Under the pieces are notes generated by a model that worked only from the letters and a program-made list of their open reading frames with translations, did not search any database and had not been told where the DNA came from. From assembly GCA_943704495.1 (NCBI GenBank), contig CALSCR010002240.1:1-20251 (forward strand): a stretch of 20,251 nt of DNA. The letters run 5' to 3'. Positions 17,939 to 20,251 of this stretch are shown piece by piece. Made by a program: the position numbers and the translations under genes. This DNA comes from Pigoraptor chileana. Its lineage: Eukaryota; Opisthokonta; Filasterea. Position 1 is the first letter of the stretch, and each line of letters opens with the position of its first letter.

Positions 17939-20163
17939 ACATGCACATACGCAATGCCCGTCCTTTCAGTGATCCTGATCCGCGAGAGTACGCTCTCAAA
18001 AAGTTCAAGTCAATATCGAACACGGAGGGTCTGTCGAGCTCAGCGTGTCGGGAGATTGCGGTTGGTTCAAAGCACACCTTTGTAGAAGTACACATTTGTG
18101 TCTTCACTCTTTCTTCACTTTTTAGGGTTTTTTGTTAGTGCGGGCATTTCGGTTGCAGTTGGATGGTCACTCAATCGTAGCGTGCCCTCTTCCATAATAG
18201 AACTGGCGGCGTATAGCATACCATATTCACGCACACAAACATGTGAATGCTCACAAGCATACATATACATACAAACAAACACCACACACATACACGCACA
18301 CTCACACACCCCTACACTACACACCTACACACATGCACACACACACACACACATGCACACACCTACACACATGCACACACACACACACACACATGCACAC
18401 ACCTACACACATGCACACACACACATACATGCACCCACAATTTTGCCCATGCTCATGCAAACGCAGCTGTTGCGTGAGCTGAAGCATGAAAATGTGATTG
18501 GGGCACTTGAAGTGCATCTCAATCCATTCACGCGCGACGTGTGGATCGTGTTTGAGTATGCAGAACATGACTTGCTGGTGAGTTAACCGACCTGCCTTCA
18601 CTGAATATGAATGAATGTGGTCTGTGTGTGTGTGTGTGTGTGTGTGTGCGCATGTGGCGTGTGGTTTGTGTGTGTGCATGTGGCGTGTGGTCTGTTTTGC
18701 TGTGTGTGTGTGTGTGTGTGTGTGGTTGAGCAAACGATCTGATGCGCATTGTATTGTCAGGGAAACTTGCAAATTGCACCATTCAAATATGGCGCACTCC
18801 CTGATTAATGACCTCCCTCTCGTCCTACTGTCCCTAATCCTAACCCCCACACACACACTTTCTCTCCACTCCTTCCTTTCCCCCTCCCCTACCCCTCCCC
18901 ACCCCCCACTCCTTCCCCTTGCACTCGATGCGCAGCAAATACTGCAGTGGCACAGGGAACTGCCGCAGCAGTCGCATATGAGACGCATGCACGAGCAGAT
19001 GATGAAGTCCATTTTGTGGCAAATCCTCAACGGACTCCACTATTTGCACTCAAACTGGGTGCTCCACCGCGACCTCGTGGGTGTCTCTCAATTAATCACA
19101 CACACACACACACACACGCGCGCGCACACACACTCGATGCTCACACTCACCCACACACACCCTCACCACACACACACGCACACGCACACGCACACGCACA
19201 CGAGCACAGACACGTCCACTCCGTCTTTCACGCAGACAGGCACGCATTCTTTCTGCCTCCTCTCCCCCTTGCCTCCACACGTTTGCGAGACCCGTTTTCT
19301 AAACTGTGCTCTTAAATTGACGTATATTTTCTGCACTGTTTTCTAACAGAAACCAGCCAATATCCTCGTCATGAGCAAGGACAGCAGTGAGCGTGGACGT
19401 GTGAAGATTGGTATGTGCGTGTTTGCGTTTGCGTACGTTTGTATGGTGTGATTATTTTTAGTTTGCTCACTCGAGCAAGTGCACTAACCCCATCAATACA
19501 TCAATAAACGCACGCACATACTCTACATGTATACTCTCACACACGCACACACTCACACACGCACACATATTTACACTTGGACATACACACACATCAACAG
19601 CGGATCTCGGCATGGCGCGGCTATTCAACAATCCCCTCAAACCCCTCTCTGATCTGGACCCCGTGGTCGTCACTATCTGGTACCGCGCACCCGAGCTGCT
19701 CCTGGGCGCAAAGCACTATACAAAGGCAATTGGTGGGCCTTGGCGTCGTGTTGTCTTTGCGAATTACGTGCGTGCGCGCGTGTGTGTGTGTGTGTGTGTG
19801 TGTGTGGGCATATGTGCTATTGTGGTGCATGTGTCTTATGTGCATGTAGGTGATTCATGCACTTGGAATTTACTTTCGCGTCTTTGTTGAGGACACTCCG
19901 TTGTTATCCGCCTTTGGTATTCTTACTCATGTCATTATGTGTCTCTCTTGTCCCTCCGCCTTTCTTCGTGTGGTTTTGATCTGTGTTATGATATGCATGT
20001 GTGTGTGTGTGCGTCAATGCAGACATCTGGGCGGTGGGCTGCATATTTGCAGAGCTGGTGACGTCCCGACCTCTGTTTCACGGACGTCAGGCGGAGGACA
20101 AAAAGAACGCATTCCAGAAGGATCAGTTGGAGAAAGTGATGCGGGTCATGGGATTCCCCAATT
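17604..20163 (+). CDS. CDK8-type cyclin-dependent kinase, N-terminal part (3' end outside window)
   Basis: CDK8 pairs with cyclin C in the Mediator kinase module and phosphorylates transcription factors and polymerase II regulators in the nucleus. Seven exons are visible (17604-17731, 17970-18060, 18467-18577, 18936-19076, 19350-19410, 19601-19732, 20023-20163), all GT-AG and in phase, giving 268 codons. The start is the ATG at 17604. Features in order: Gly-rich loop GEGTYGVVY (29-37); catalytic Lys53 (EYALKKF); C-helix [20 protein letters not shown] with Glu71; HRDLKPANILV with Asp156; DLG at 179-181; then [20 protein letters not shown] and [19 protein letters not shown]. The SACRE helix and the DLDPVVVT activation segment, which lacks a phosphorylatable T-loop residue, are hallmarks of CDK8/19 rather than cell-cycle CDKs. 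The metal-binding motif is DLG where animal CDK8 has DMG and most kinases DFG. The 3' part lies beyond the (TG)n tract at the right edge. Confidence 0.95.
17862..17936 (+). repeat. Long (CA)n microsatellite near a kinase acceptor site
   Basis: About 37 CA units lie in kinase intron 17732-17969 and end about 33 bases before the acceptor (TTTCAG at 17964-17969). More CA-rich sequence precedes it from about 17820. It is the longest AC tract on the sense strand in the window. The 5' half of this intron has only short TG runs. Confidence 0.97.
18241..18436 (+). repeat. (CA)n array with an approximately 39-bp higher-order repeat
   Basis: The phrase ACCTACACACATGCACAC recurs at 18323, 18361 and 18401, separated by CA runs of slightly different length (periods of 38 and 40). 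It lies in kinase intron 18061-18466 and ends about 30 bases before the acceptor. The variable CA runs inside a regular higher-order unit suggest growth by unequal exchange plus slippage. Confidence 0.9.
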
Positions 20164-20172
20164 GTGAGTGGT

Positions 20173-20176
20173 CTCT

Positions 20177-20251
<75 letters not shown>
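20173..20251. repeat. (TC)n followed by (TG)n at window end
   Basis: About 12 TC units run directly into about 27 TG units that continue past the right edge. The tract starts about nine bases after the donor at 20164 of the CDK8-like gene, so it is intronic. Its true length is unknown. Confidence 0.97.

Overview
The window is nuclear DNA from a eukaryote, most likely a free-living or parasitic protist. I cannot name the lineage. The evidence is five protein genes, four of them split by short GT-AG introns (29 complete introns of about 120-420 nt, plus one cut at each edge). Nearly every intron carries (TG)n, (CA)n or related low-complexity tracts, while coding exons are free of dinucleotide repeats. 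Both ends of the window lie inside pure (TG)n tracts. A B12-dependent methylmalonyl-CoA mutase and a Mediator-type kinase also point to a eukaryote outside land plants. No tRNA, rRNA, CRISPR array or intact mobile element was found.

Layout: (1) 1-3248, + strand, the 3' part of a methylmalonyl-CoA mutase gene, including the whole cobalamin-binding domain. (2) 3249-4204, a convergent intergenic region. (3) 4205-5212, - strand, an intronless gene for a glutamine-rich protein of unknown function. (4) 5213-6892, an intergenic region with a cluster of TCACGTGA palindromes and an unexplained repeat-poor stretch. (5) 6893-9509, + strand, a six-exon gene joining a C2 domain to a LURP-one/scramblase-like (tubby C-terminal fold) domain. 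(6) 9510-10320, intergenic. (7) 10321-16747, + strand, an eleven-exon RAD5/HLTF-type gene with UBA-like, HIRAN, SNF2 helicase and RING parts, complete at about 1213 aa. (8) 16748-17603, intergenic with three more TCACGTGA sites. (9) 17604 to the window end, + strand, the 5' part of a CDK8-type cyclin-dependent kinase gene.

The genes are not an operon or pathway. They cover mitochondrial propionate metabolism, membrane-associated functions, post-replication DNA repair and Mediator-linked transcription control. Two features run across the whole window. First, introns are built from UG and AC repeats that often sit at opposite intron ends and could pair in the pre-mRNA, sometimes in place of a polypyrimidine tract. 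Second, the 8-base palindrome TCACGTGA occurs eight times, seven of them between genes, against about 0.3 expected by chance in this length. These two observations are the best candidates for something new here.
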